DNA of 64,000 nt from Numida meleagris. Lineage: Eukaryota; Chordata; Aves; Galliformes; Numididae. The stretch is taken from assembly GCF_002078875.1 (NCBI RefSeq), contig NC_034415.1, positions 25,383,413 through 25,447,412 of the forward strand, given 5' to 3'. Under the pieces are notes generated by a model. It was not told the DNA's origin and did no database searches. It saw nothing but the letters and a program-made list of their open reading frames with translations. Below, one piece after another: positions 1 through 10,848 of this stretch. A program made the position numbers and the translations under genes. Within the stretch, counting starts at the first letter, position 1. Every line of letters starts with the position of its first letter.

Positions 1-250
1 GATCGGACCAGGCGCTGAGGGCGCTGATTGGCTGCGCGCGGCCGGCCCCGCTCTGCCCTCATCGCAGCCGCCGGGGTTGGGGCGGGGGCAGCACCTGGAC
101 GGGGGGCGGGTGCGGCGATGGGGGCTGGGGATCCCGGCTCTGGGCTGAAGGATTGGGGATCCATCCCTCCCCCCCGGGGCCTGAGGTATCGGAGACCCCG
201 TAGTGGGGACTGAAGGGGTGGGGACGGGGGCGGGGGCAGAGGTATTGGGG
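1..250. promoter_or_regulatory. CpG-rich edge with inverted CCAAT box; possible upstream-gene promoter
   Basis: The first 250 bases are very GC-rich with many CpGs. Bases 25-33 read TGATTGGCT, which is AGCCAATCA on the - strand, a good NF-Y (CCAAT) site. No coding exon is visible. In mammals DHCR24 lies on this side of TMEM61 and is transcribed away from it, and its promoter is known to use NF-Y next to sterol elements. A DHCR24 promoter just left of the window is therefore a reasonable guess from synteny, but nothing inside the window proves it. Confidence 0.35.
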
Positions 251-470
251 TCCCCCTGGTCGGGGGTGAGGTGTTAGGATGGGGCCTGAGGCGTTGGAAC
301 CCTCTGGTTGGGGCTGAGGTTTTGGGATGGGGCCTGAGGCACTGGGGACCCCTCTGCTTCGGGTGAGGGTATGGGGCTAGGGCTGAGGTATTGGGGTCCT
401 GGTGAGGGTGTGGGCATGGGGACAGGGCCTGAGGTATTAGGGACCCCCCCAGTCGGGGCTTAGAGGGGTG
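160..470. repeat. G-rich degenerate tandem repeat
   Basis: Variants of a unit containing GGGCCTGAGGTATTGGGG and then CCCC(C)TGGTNGGGGCTGAGG recur about every 50-60 bases. The copies are diverged. Runs of three or more G are frequent, so G-quadruplex formation is possible. No gene is seen in it. Confidence 0.6.
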
Positions 471-3400
471 TGGGGCTGGACATGGGGCCTTGGCAGCTCT
501 GCAGAAGAGCTGCTTTGTGCCCAGGGTCACTCAGGCAAAGGGATTCATGCTGATGCCCTTAGACTCGGGGGCAGAACCCCATCATGTGCCTCTTGTGCAG
601 CTTTGTGGTGGTGGTTTTGGTGCCCCCATAGAAACTCTGAAGTGCTGTGCCATCCATTTTGTAGAAAGGAGAAAGAGGCAGCCCCCAACACACAGCTTGC
701 TCTCGAAAACCCTGATGGTTTTTGAGACAGCGTGACAGCAGACAGGGACGTACACCACGTCCTTGAGGAAGATGAGGCATTTCTGCAGTCAGAGTCTCTC
801 AAGAGGTGTGATGCCAGAGAGGAGAATGGTGACAGCGGTGTCCTGCAGGCAGCAGTTGCAGGGCTCTAGGACATGCTCACACAGTGCCAGCAGGTGGCCC
901 AAGCCCTGCTCCACCAGCCTCAGGTTGCTGCTCCAGGGGCACAGAGACGCCGTCACAACACTGCTGGCTTCAGAGTCCACCAAGGAGGTGCCAGCTGGCC
1001 CTGTGCCACAGGAACGTGATATCAGGATATTTCATGAGGATGCCACCAGGGCTGAGAATGTTGTCACGTCGTGACGTGTCGTGCTGACATTTCAAATGGT
1101 GACTCTTCCTCTTTGAAAGAAAGATCTGCACCTTTGGCTGCCACAGGAGTGACTCAGGAGCGCTGAATTGAGAGGGACTGCTGCATCATAGCTCAAAGCT
1201 CAGTCACAGCAGGTGTTCACACCTTGTAGTCTCCCTCAGGAAACCTGGAGATGCTGGTTTGAACCCGGTTCATTTTTCTGTCCCATTGCTCGTATCCAAA
1301 GACTGCTCTGCAGCGTCGCTGCCCTGACGTTTGGAAATGTTCTCCTGATTTTCAGCCTAACTTTATTCATGGCCAGATTGTATTTGTTGCACTTGTGCCT
1401 AGGCTGTCCACTAGCTCTTTTCCTTCTTGTATTTGAGCCGATGTTATCTGTTTTTGCTTACCAATTTGCCTGCTGGCTGGAATTATGCATGGAAAAGAAG
1501 TTTCCCATGCCCTACGTGAGGTTGTTTTAACCTCTCTAAAGGAGCTAAATAATTATTCTTCATCTGAGGGTGACTGAGTGCAGGGTTTGTAGTATAACAG
1601 CATCATTTATTCATAAGGGGATTTTTACGCCCTCAATGTAAAGAATGTTTGGAACTTGTTTTTCTATGAAGATCCATTAAAAGTGTTTATAACGTTTTCC
1701 AAGATCTGCTCGTGTTTTCGTAAGGCCCTGTGCAACAAGAAGGGAGCAGGTGAGCTCGAAGACTGCAACGTGAAACCGTGCTTTGAAGGAACAGAAATGA
1801 ATCACTGTTCAGATTACAGTGGAATTGCCTATATGTGTAGTGGTGCCAGGTACAGGAGTTGGGGGGGTGAGGGAAGGGGGAGAGAGGTTTTTTTAAGGCT
1901 GACGTTGTTTCAATTTTAGTTATTTTGGGTGTGGGCAAAACATCATCCAGCAACCGACGCAGGCTTAGCAAAACATCATTTTTAAATATGGTACAAAAAG
2001 CTGACATTCCCTGGGTATCTTCTGTAAGAATAAAATCCCACTTCTCCTCAATTCAATTATCATTTTAAGGGTGCTTAAAAAAGCAGTCTTCTTCCTCCTT
2101 CCTTTTCCTGCCATCCCTTCCGCCCACTCGTGCTGTTCTGGGCATGCTGTGCAGTACAAATGCTTCTGCTGTCACGGTACAACAGGCTGGAGAACTGATC
2201 TAACTGAGGAATTAAACTACTTTTTAAATATCCTTTTCCACCTGCTCTGATCAGCTTTCTGATGAGTTCACACCCCGCACATCTCTGCGTAGGTGGCATG
2301 GAGGGTGCAGAGCAGGGGCTTCTCATCGACCGCGTGGATCATCTCCTCGGTGAGTGCTCATCAGATTGCTCTGCCAACACTGGCAGCACTTTGTTGGTTA
2401 TAAAGCTGGACTTAGCAGTGGCTATGCCACAGCCTTTGGACAAAGAATGGAAAGATGCAGCTATAAAGGGGCGTGATGTTGCACAGAGCATTTGGGCTGC
2501 AGACAAAAATAGGCTGGAAACTTGTGTCTCCACGGGAAGGGCGTCAAGAGGCACTCAGAGGAACCAAAGGAAGGCATTGAGAGAGTGAGAAAGCCCTTAT
2601 TTCACGAGAGCTCCCTTAGCCCTGGTACTGACTGCCACAGCGCTGCTGTTGGGTGGCACCGGGACGAGGGAAGGACGGGCAATAGTACTAGTTATGAAAA
2701 TTAATTGGGAGTTTTGGAAAGGCTGCAAGCCTTCTACGTCCAGCAAACGGACGAGCCCACGGTTACTAGGGGTTTGGAGCGCCTTTCCCTGATCACCATG
2801 GGTGTCCAGCATTCTGGCTTTTCTGAGCTGCCTTGATTGAAGAGGAATCATCTTGGGCTGCATACAGGTAGGTCTCTCCAAATGTAATTCAACCTCTTTA
2901 TTTCCACGGAAACAACAACAGCTGCAGTGAGCACACTAACACTGTTTGGCAGAGCACAAAACACCGGTATTCAACGTAGTCACCAGCATTAGCTCTGCAT
3001 TTCTGTCAGAAATAAACAAGAGCCTGCATGTCACGCCCGTAAATGGGACGTGATTTCGGAGGGTTCACCCACGGTGGGGCTCAAACTGGTATGAGAGAAG
3101 CTCCCTCTGCTGAGAAACCAAAGCACCTTCCAGTGCCTTGAGCAGATAGGGTGGAAGGACGCAGGCTGTTGCACGGGGATGCTGGCGTGTGTTGCTCCTG
3201 ATACTGAGGAATACATCCTGTGACCGAAGAGAAATGTTACATTTCAGCTTTAGGGCTGAAAATACGGGAGGGTTGGGACCCCAGCGGTCACCTTGGGATG
3301 AAGCAGATGTCGGGTGTGAGATAAAGTCTGGAATATGCATGGGACGGGGCCCAGCCTTCGGAGCCTGTTTGCTGTGTCAGGAAGCAAGGTCAGCACGTTC

Positions 3401-3757
3401 TGCTGAAAAGCATGCCGGGAGCTCTGGTGTATTCACTAAACCCAGCTCTACAACCGCCTGTGAAAAGACACTCTGTCTGGGATTTATAAAAAGAATCACT
3501 TGTCAAAACAGAGAGCTGGGCTGGGAGAGGAAGGCAGCTCTGCCTTCATTGTCACGGGGCTGGTGTCCTCAGCAGCCCCTGCAACGTGGCTGTGGTGGAG
3601 GAGCTGGGTGTCGGAGCAGCTGGGACCCTGCTCTGGGCTTACAGGCTGGGGTGGGCCTGGCTGGGTGGGAGAGGTGGCAGCTGGGCAGCGCTGATGAACC
3701 TTCATGGCCCAGCACAGCCACCTGAGCTGGAGCAGCAGGTGGAGAAGTGATTGTCGC
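471..3757. other. Non-genic stretch with orphan exon-like signals
   Basis: No gene can be supported over these 3.3 kb. Short open frames exist on both strands but lack splice context or family resemblance. Two places look more exon-like than background: a - strand frame at about 789-1015 with strongly GC-biased third codon positions that ends in a stop, and a 57-base + strand segment at 2293-2349 flanked by an acceptor (CTCTGCGTAG) and a donor (GTGAGT). Both are listed as findings. The rest shows nothing I recognise. Confidence 0.4.
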
Positions 3758-3950
3758 ATCAGAGAACCACAAAGGCTGGAAAAAACCTCTGAGATCCCCA
3801 AGACCAACCCCAACCCACTGCCCACTGCCCATGTCCCTCAGTGCCACATGCCCATGGTTCTGGAGCACCTCCAAGCAAGGTGTGTCCAGCATCTTCCTGG
3901 GCAGCCTGTGCCAGAGCATCACCACTCATCTAACCCGAACCTCCAGGTGA
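3758..3950 (-). mobile_element. CR1 LINE 3'-end fragment, - orientation
   Basis: The segment reads like the reverse complement of an avian CR1 3' end: an AATCATAGAA-type start (here ATCAGAGAACC), then GGCTGGAAAAAACCTCTGAG, ATGTCCCTCAGTGCCACAT and CTTCCTGGGCAGCCTGTGCC. It is diverged and 5'-truncated, as most CR1 copies are. It carries no coding capacity. Confidence 0.8.
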
Positions 3951-5189
3951 TGGCAGTCCCCATCTCCTTCCATCAGTGAGATCCTGGAGGCACTGACTGT
4001 GCTGGGAATCAGGAAGGAGCTGCAGTCACTGAAAGGTCCCCCGTGCAATAAAAGTATACTTTGGAGTCATGATATAACACACGTGTGCCCGTGGCCTCCA
4101 GGATGCCAAGGTGAACTGCTGCAGAAGGCAGCTGTGGAGCACAGGGCTCTGGGGCACCTCTCCCACCACCTCCTTGTGCCTGGAGGGCCACATGCTGTGG
4201 GAACACGCACAAAACATTTGGGGCTGACGTGCCGGCGAAGGCTTGCCCATGTCACCAGAAGAAAACACAGGGGGATGTCTCACCCTGTAGGCCAAATTGT
4301 TCTCCTGTTTTCAGCTCCCAGCAAATCTGCACGTGCGTTTGGCCTTCTGGTACCAGATGCACTCACGGCCCCTTTTCCTCCAAATAAAGCTCAGATTTTT
4401 GCTGCCTTGGCCGTCCCCGTCCTCTCTGCCTGGTGCTGTCACTCAGTCACCTGCCTGCTTTCATTTATTTCAACATTTGAAACATTTTATGGGCCCACTC
4501 CCAGATGATGTAAAGCGCTAAAACTCTAGGCCGTGCTCCAAACCCATCAAACTGCAGCTCAGCGCCGGATCCAGACCTCGGGGTTTGGTTCCCCAGGCCG
4601 AGGGAAAATAGAAATGCTGTACGCAAAGCAGAAAAGTGGCAAAGGAGAGCTGAAACAAGGGCTTGAAAACGCTGATTATATAAGGGCTGCGTCGCTATAA
4701 AAAATACACCATTGTTCCGATGAGAGGGAACTCTATCAGGGATAAACGCTGCTCAGTCGCTCGTCCCTTTCAATTGCCTTTGTCACAGCCCACCTCCAGG
4801 AGCTGCAGCGGCACAGAGCAGCAGCCCAAGGCACGCGTGTCCAGAAGTTGTCTCTGTCGGTGGGGTGCAGCTGGAGCTCGCGGGTTGTGGAGGTGCTCAG
4901 CAGTGGCAGCGCGCTGTGACAGCTGCTGGTGAGATCTGCCTCCACCTGCGGGAACAGGAGCGTGCGCCGATCCAGCTGCCACTCACACAGCTCATCCCAA
5001 AGCTCCGATCAGAACGCCCTCGGCTTGCTTAGAATCCAGCTATGCCCACGGCTGCTGCACGGGGAGAAGATCCAACCAGAACGGGAGGAAAGGAGCGTTC
5101 CGCAGTGAAACCACAGAATTCGCAGGGCGGTGGGGATCCGCTTTGCGTTGAAGTGGGGGTGCTGAGACCAGTGTCAGAGCAGGGTCCCA
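3951..5189. other. Non-genic stretch with TATA-like elements
   Basis: No open frame here looks like a gene. Two TATA-like sequences lie close together, GATTATATAAGGG at about 4673-4685 and GCTATAAAAAAT at about 4694-4705. About 230 bases further on, GCTGCTGGTGAGAT (about 4921-4934) could be a splice donor. A tissue-specific first exon for a + strand transcript, for example a noncoding 5' exon of TMEM61, would fit. This is speculation without transcript data. Confidence 0.3.
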
Positions 5190-5425
5190 CCCTTAGGGTG
5201 CTGGTGTCCCAGTAGGATATCCAGTAGGGTACCAGTGTCTCACCCATAGGGTACTGGTGTCCTACCCGTAGGGTGTTGGTGTCCCACCTGTAGGGTTACT
5301 GGTGTCCCACCTATAGGGTACTGGAGACCCACACATAGGGTATGGGTGTCCTACCTGTAAGGTACCGGTATCTCACCCATAGGTCACTGGTGTCCCACCC
5401 ACAGGGTACTGGCGTCCCAGCCACG
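5190..5425. repeat. 22-bp minisatellite, about ten imperfect copies
   Basis: About ten head-to-tail copies of a unit near AGGGTACTGGTGTCCCACCTGT run through this stretch with point changes and occasional one-base indels. The unit has a strand-asymmetric GGGTACTGGTGTCC core. No gene overlaps it. Confidence 0.85.
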
Positions 5426-5639
5426 TGGCAGTGATGTCCACAGCTTGCCCCACTGGCTGTGCTTTCCTCATCTCGAAGCTCTCTCCCCTCGCTCCCCACC
5501 TCCTGTACCCCAAGGACCACCGAGGGCTGTGCCCTCACCATCCTTAGACACTCCCACAAACCCAGCTCATCGAGCCCTCCCCCCAGACACCTCCTGGGGA
5601 TGAGAACGCCGCTCCCCCTCCCCGACCTCCACCCTCGCC

Positions 5640-6260
5640 TCCCTTAGGAGACCACGGACCCACGATGCAGCGCCCCGCGAGCTCGGGAGCTCCGTGGGGC
5701 CCCGCCGCCGCCCGNNNNNNNNNNNNNNNNNNNNNNNNNNNNNNNNNNNNNNNNNNNNNNNNNNNNNNNNNNNNNNNNNNNNNNNNNNNNNNNNNNNNNN
5801 NNNNNNNNNNNNNNNNNNNNNNNNNNNNNNNNNNNNNNNNNNNNNNNNNNNNNNNNNNNNNNNNNNNNNNNNNNNNNNNNNNNNNNNNNNNNNNNNNNNN
5901 NNNNNNNNNNNNNNNNNNNNNNNNNNNNNNTCTGTCGGGGAGAGCCCCGACGGGCTGCGGGGACGGGGCGGGCTGGGCGTGCTGCGGGTCCCGCTGCCAG
6001 CACGGCGGTGGTGGGATGCCGCTGGAAACTTGGTGAGAGCGGTGCGTCCGAAAGCGGCCACCCAATGAGTGCTGACAGCGCAACGCCACCACCAAAGCCG
6101 GCAAATTCAGACCGAGGCAGAAAGGAATCTTCTTAATGAGGAGCTCACGCCTTGGTGTGCCTCCATTCCTCTTGGCACGTCGATGCGCTTGAAGTCCTCC
6201 ATCGCGCGGTGGAAGGACGGGTGGGAGGCGGGTCCTGCTGCCCGGAGGGATTCGGAGCGA
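5640..6260. promoter_or_regulatory. CpG-rich island interrupted by an assembly gap
   Basis: The sequence on both sides of the gap is dense in CpG (CCCGCCGCCGCCCG before it, GACGGGCTGCGGGGACGGGG after it). The combination of CpG richness and a sequencing gap is typical of a bird CpG-island promoter. It lies about 2 kb upstream of the TMEM61 coding start, so it could hold the TMEM61 promoter and first noncoding exon. I see no coding exon; long open frames through it are made of N. Confidence 0.4.
5715..5930. other. Assembly gap of 216 N
   Basis: A run of unknown bases, not a round number, so probably an estimated gap size. Any reading frame that spans it is meaningless. Confidence 1.
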
Positions 6261-7869
6261 TTCCCGTTTCTCGCTTTTCTGGAAAAGAGCGTTTTTCCGA
6301 GTAACGCTCGATAGACCCAATGAATCACCATCTGCATAACTTTATATGGGGGCTGCTATTCTCAGCATCTCGCTGGAACTATGTAAACTATTAACCTCTG
6401 TGTCTGTTTGTACATGCAACGTGCAAATCTTTCTCCCGGCGACGCCTGGTTCAGAGCGGGTCGGGAGAGATGGGGCAGAGCCAAGCGTGCCTTGCCTTGG
6501 CCGCTGCAGATGGGGGCTCAGAAGGGGCACCCGGGGGGCAGTCCCTCTGTGGGTGCTGCTCTGGGGGTCCAATAGGGCCCAGTGTGCCGACAGCAGCGTG
6601 AGGGCAGCCGGGTGGCTGCTGCTTCCAGAAAAACGCGGTGCGTTTGAAGGGCTTAGAAGGATGCTTGGGGAGAGCAGTGCCAGGTCAGGAGAAGACAGGG
6701 AGGTTTTGCCAAGGGGATGGTGGCGGTGCAGCCCAGCATGGAGCGGCCGCCCCCGCGCTGGGGGAGCGTTCAGCCACGTGGGTTTTGTCAGGAGAGAAGG
6801 GCTCATTCTTGAGCTGTCAATCTGCCACCTCCCAGAGGCTCTCCTCCTCCTCCTCCCCCCGCTGCCACCGCTCCCAGATACGTGCAGTGCGGGGGTTGAA
6901 GATCCCCTGCGCCCGGGTGGGAACTGCAGCATCTCCCAAACCTCCCAACCCCGAACACGGGGAGGGTGCTCCTTCTCCATGTCGGCTCAGTTCCTTTCCG
7001 TTCAAAAGGTATCCCCTCATTTTGAGGTGAAGCTCCGCCTCGTGTCAGGCCCAGAAATGACCCCTGGCTGCTGCTGGGTGCCCCTGGCTGCTGCTGGCAG
7101 CAGTTTGGGCTTGTGGCTGCAGGATGAGAGCCGAGCACGCCATCTGTGCTCCCTGTCCTGTGAACTTCCCAGCTCTCCTTTCTCCTCGGATTTCTTCATT
7201 AGAAGTAGATAAGATCAGATCATTCTTCTTTCACTACAAGTTCATTTCACTTTCCACGCAGTGAGCCCATCTGATAAATAGTGGCTCGACATAACCCAGC
7301 TCCTCCTGCCCTTGGCCGCATGCACGGTGCAGGACTCGTGGCCCCGGCCCCATGTCCAGCAGGTCCCTGGCTTTTAACAGAGGTGGGGATGGATTCCCAG
7401 TCTGACCTGAGCTGGGTGGCACAGGGGAGCAGCTGCTCACTCGGCATCTTGGGACCCATCCTAGTCGAGCTCGCATGGTCTCCAGGGCCTGTTGTCCTGC
7501 AGGAGCATCTCTGTGGCTTGTGGGGATGTCCTTGGAAAAGCAAGAGGCAGTGCAGCCCCTGGTCCTGGCACGCAGGGTTTTGAGTAGCAACACCAGGCAC
7601 CTCTTTTCACCGCAGGGCTGATTTGTATCTGGCTTCACATGAAAAAAATGTGCACTGATAATGCTGAGCGATGACTTCTGAGATTTACATCCCCTCCTGC
7701 CCCCTTTAATAAGCCTCACTTTGATCAGACCCCCAGCTGGCATTCCTCCAAGGCAGGGAGCCAGTCTGCAGCAAACCCCAAAGACAAGAACCATATGATC
7801 CCTGGAGCCGCCCCGTAGCTCTGCTGGCTGGGGTTCTCATTTGGGGTGGGAGTGCTGCGTCATCTCTTT
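6261..7869. other. Non-genic stretch upstream of TMEM61
   Basis: GC-rich sequence with several overlapping open frames on both strands. None shows domain resemblance, consistent codon bias or splice context. I regard them as chance frames in GC-rich DNA. No repeat was recognised. Confidence 0.4.
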
Positions 7870-8095
7870 AGAACATTTCTATGGGGTCTGTGGGGTCCAC
7901 ACTGGTGCCTGGGAGAAATTCTTTCCTCAGAGGTGGGGAGGCCCCAGCAGTGCCCAGAGCTGCAGGGCCCCATCCCTGGAGGTGTCCACAGCCATGGCCT
8001 GGGGCAGTTGGAGCTGGGGAGCAGCCAGCCCACAGGTGGGATGGGGATGGAGGTCCCTTCCAACCTCAGCCATTCTGCTATTCCATGATTCTGTG
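7870..8095 (+). mobile_element. CR1 LINE 3'-end fragment, + orientation
   Basis: This reads as a sense-strand CR1 3' end: GAGAAATTCTTTCCTCAGAG, then CCCCATCCCTGGAGGTGTCC, GAGGTCCCTTCCAACCTCAG and a tail of CATTCTGCTATTCCATGATTC. It is diverged. It ends about 185 bases before the TMEM61 start codon. Confidence 0.88.
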
Positions 8096-8279
8096 TTGGT
8101 GTTGGGTATCATGTAGGAAGAGGACACTGGAGTGTGCAACCCTTGGAGAGGTCCCAGCTCTCCTCGCGGAGGTTTCCTCCACCCTCTTCTCCCTCCCACC
8201 CCTCTCCTGTGTTGCAGGCCGTGGGCTCCCATGCGTTACCTCGGCCTCCTCCCCTCGCAGCCGTGCTAACGCCCGAAGG

Positions 8280-10079
8280 ATGGCGGCTGCCTCGATCCGC
8301 TATGGCATCACCATCACCGGGGCCGTGCTGCTGGTGACGGGGACGCTGTGCTTCGCCTGGTGGAGCGACGGGGAGGTGGGCACACCAGTGGGCAGCGGGG
8401 CTCGCCTTCTACCCCCCCGCGAGGCCCAGGCGGTGCCCAGCTCCTCCAACGCGCTGCTGCGCTCCGTCAGCTTCTTCTGCTGCGGCATCGGCGGCATCCT
8501 GCTCCTCTTCGGGCTGCTCTGGTCCGTCAAGGCCAATGCCAGGGTGGTGTCGCGGCGCTACCAGTACCGCTTCCCCCGCGACCTGCAGTACTTCACTGCG
8601 GAGCCCCCGGAGAAGTGGAACTGCAGGTGGGTGTGTGTGCCGCTGCGCGCTCGGCTGCTCCATCCCATTGCTGTGCTCTGCTCCCGATGCCGTTGTGCAT
8701 TAGCGTCAACCCGCGTTCCCATGCACACGCCGGCTGCTCCCGTGCCACGCTCGTCCTCCAGCAGCTCTTCAGCCCTGTGGGCATCGGGTGTCTGCACACA
8801 GCCAGCGAGCAGAGGGCTGCAGTGATTTTCTGGACAATGGCGTTGGCCAACCCTGTCCCCACGCTCTGCGTGGGAGCTGTGTGACATCTCGCGGCACCTC
8901 AGCCAGTGCCACCCGTTCTTTGGTGCGCTCAGGGAGCATGTTGCATTGCCTTTGATGAACAGGATGAGTTTAGGCTGCTTTATAAAATGACTGGGTTTGT
9001 GTTATCCATACCAAAATGGGGTAAAAACTAAAAAAGGAAAAAATCCAGTCCTCAGGTTGGCATTAAGTGGGATGGGACTGCAGCATGGGGACCCATTACT
9101 AAGCCCAGAGACCTTGTCCCCACTGCCTGGTTGGATCCCTGGCTCTGCAGGGCTTTTGGTGCTCATCCGAGTATCTGGGGCTCTGTGAGCTCGTCTGGGG
9201 CTCTGGTGGGCTTCGCACCAATGGAGTGGTGTCCCCAGCACAGCACTCATGGTAATGGGATGACATCACCCTGGCATTGCCCTGACACTGCCAATGGGAG
9301 CGTCGCTGAGCGCTGGCATCCTGCATGGGGAGGGCAAAGGTTGGGCGGAGGTTTTACCTGTACACAAGTTGTGTTTGCTCAGCAAAGTGCAGCTGGAAGG
9401 GCTGGCACGTGGAAGGCTTGGGTGGGTGCAAGGTGGGCTGGCACTGCACCGAACCAGAAGGCCCGGCTGAAACCTGGCTGCTCGTGCAAACCACCTGCTC
9501 AGCTCCCTACGGTCCCTGTGCTTTGGGGGTGGCTTTGGGGCTCTGGATGGGGTTTGGCAGTGGTGAGGATGCTCTTCTGCCCATGAGAAGCACTGTGGCA
9601 CAGAACAGGGGCTGAGAGCCACCACCTCTGCTGCTCTGCAGCCCGACACATGTGCATGTGGCCTGTGGTGCCAGAGGTGGGACCTTGCAGGGCTGCATTT
9701 TCTCTTCCTCAAGGTGAGGTCAGTCAACTCAGTAGGAATGGGGTGATGCTGCTTGTTACAAGGCCTCACTGATGGAGTCCATCCTCCTCGCAGCTCCTGG
9801 GATGCCACTGCCATCCCCACCTACGAAGAAGCCCTGACCTGCAGACCTGCACACGGCACCTACCTCTGTCCCGTGGCAAGCAAGGAGGAGCTGACACCGC
9901 CACCCTATCACGACTTGGAGGAGGAGGAGGACGAGCGCTGGCAGAGCGGCCGCCGCCGCAGCTCCTCCGACAGCGCCTTGTTCCGCCCCAGCCCCTTGTG
10001 GTTGGAGATCCAGAGCCCTGGTGGGCCACAGGCAACGCCGCCCCCCAGCTACGAGAACATCAGTGTTCGGGATGTCTGA
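8280..10079 (+). CDS. TMEM61: TMEM61, transmembrane protein 61, two coding exons
   Basis: Coding exons are 8280-8626 and 9794-10079, joined in phase 2 (donor CTGCAG|GTGGGT, acceptor CCTCGCAG|CTCC). The product is 210 residues, the same length as human TMEM61. Residues 8-28 and 63-83 are hydrophobic and form two membrane segments joined by a loop of about 35 residues. The tail is acidic (EEEED near 158-162) and carries two PPxY motifs (PPPY at 151-154, PPSY at 199-202), which in other proteins bind WW domains of NEDD4-type ligases. The start ATG follows possible acceptors at 8216-8217 and 8259-8260, so an upstream noncoding exon is likely. The next gene, BSND, has the same two-span design and a similar N terminus. 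The molecular function is not known. The family call rests on length, layout and synteny. Confidence 0.9.
8627..9793 (+). other. TMEM61 intron
   Basis: The single coding-region intron, about 1.17 kb, with GT and AG ends. Open frames inside it on both strands are short and unsupported. No repeat or RNA gene was recognised. Confidence 0.8.
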
Positions 10080-10195
10080 CCGAGCCCCGTCCTTCAGCAG
10101 GGGGAGAGCATGGGGGGCACGGGGCTGTCCTGCTATCCGAGCAATGCGTTTGGAGCAATGCGAGCAGCTGGCATGTTGGAGTCCTTCGTGTTTTT

Positions 10196-10201
10196 AATAA
10201 A
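10196..10201 (+). terminator. TMEM61 polyadenylation signal
   Basis: A canonical AATAAA lies 117 bases after the TMEM61 stop codon and is followed by a GT-rich stretch (TCTGGTTGC, TTTGGTGTTT). This implies a short 3' UTR. Confidence 0.75.
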
Positions 10202-10617
10202 ACCACCTCTGGTTGCAATAGTTTGGTGTTTCAGAGCATGTGGAAACCCACACCGACTGCCCTGCCCAACCCACGCAGGCTCAGCCCAAGCGGCACAGGA
10301 ATGGCAGCGGTGAGCCTCCTCCTCAGTGCCCCCCCCCCTCCCCCCACCTGTCTCTCCCACCTTGCTCCCCCCACTCGTTGACTTCCCACGCCTCGCTTCA
10401 CGTTGTTCAGAAATGCTCAGCGGCTCATGAGTGTGCTCGGGGCATCCATGTGCATTTGCCATTTCACGCGGCAAAAGACATCTGGGGCTGCTCAGCCCCC
10501 ATCTGCGTCCAGTGCAGAGGATAAACCTGCAGCTGGGGAGGGTGGGTGCATCCCGGGGAGCTCAGCAGTGCCCGGGGACCCCTGCAGGGCTGCAGGGTGG
10601 TTGCAGAGCTACAGCCA

Positions 10618-10848
10618 AATATAAGACATTACATATCTACATGCTGATATACCAATATACCTATATCGTTATATACTGGTATACCTATACACCTATACAC
10701 CAATATGTCTGCACACCTATACACACATATACCTATACACCTATATAACCAAATAACTATATACACATATACCAAAATACCTATACACCTACATATCTAT
10801 ATACCTATACACCACTGTATCTATATAATATACACATATGTATAATGT
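10618..10848. repeat. AT-rich microsatellite/minisatellite (TATACACCTATACC-like)
   Basis: About 230 bases of degenerate repeats of TATACACCTATAC and ACATATACC units. Purine and pyrimidine alternate over long stretches. It lies between TMEM61 and BSND in otherwise GC-rich DNA. Confidence 0.9.

Noticed and set aside
1213..1530. Hydrophobic + strand open frame of 105 codons
   Set aside because: It could suggest a small membrane protein, but codon use is random, there is no splice or promoter context, and T-rich DNA readily encodes hydrophobic residues.
5544..6320. Open frames of 120-258 codons on both strands around 5540-6320
   Set aside because: They run through the 216-N gap, so much of each translation is unknown residues. 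The flanks show no family resemblance.
6346..7212. A + strand open frame of 288 codons upstream of TMEM61
   Set aside because: Composition is low-complexity and GC-driven, with no recognisable domain and competing open frames of similar length on the other strand.
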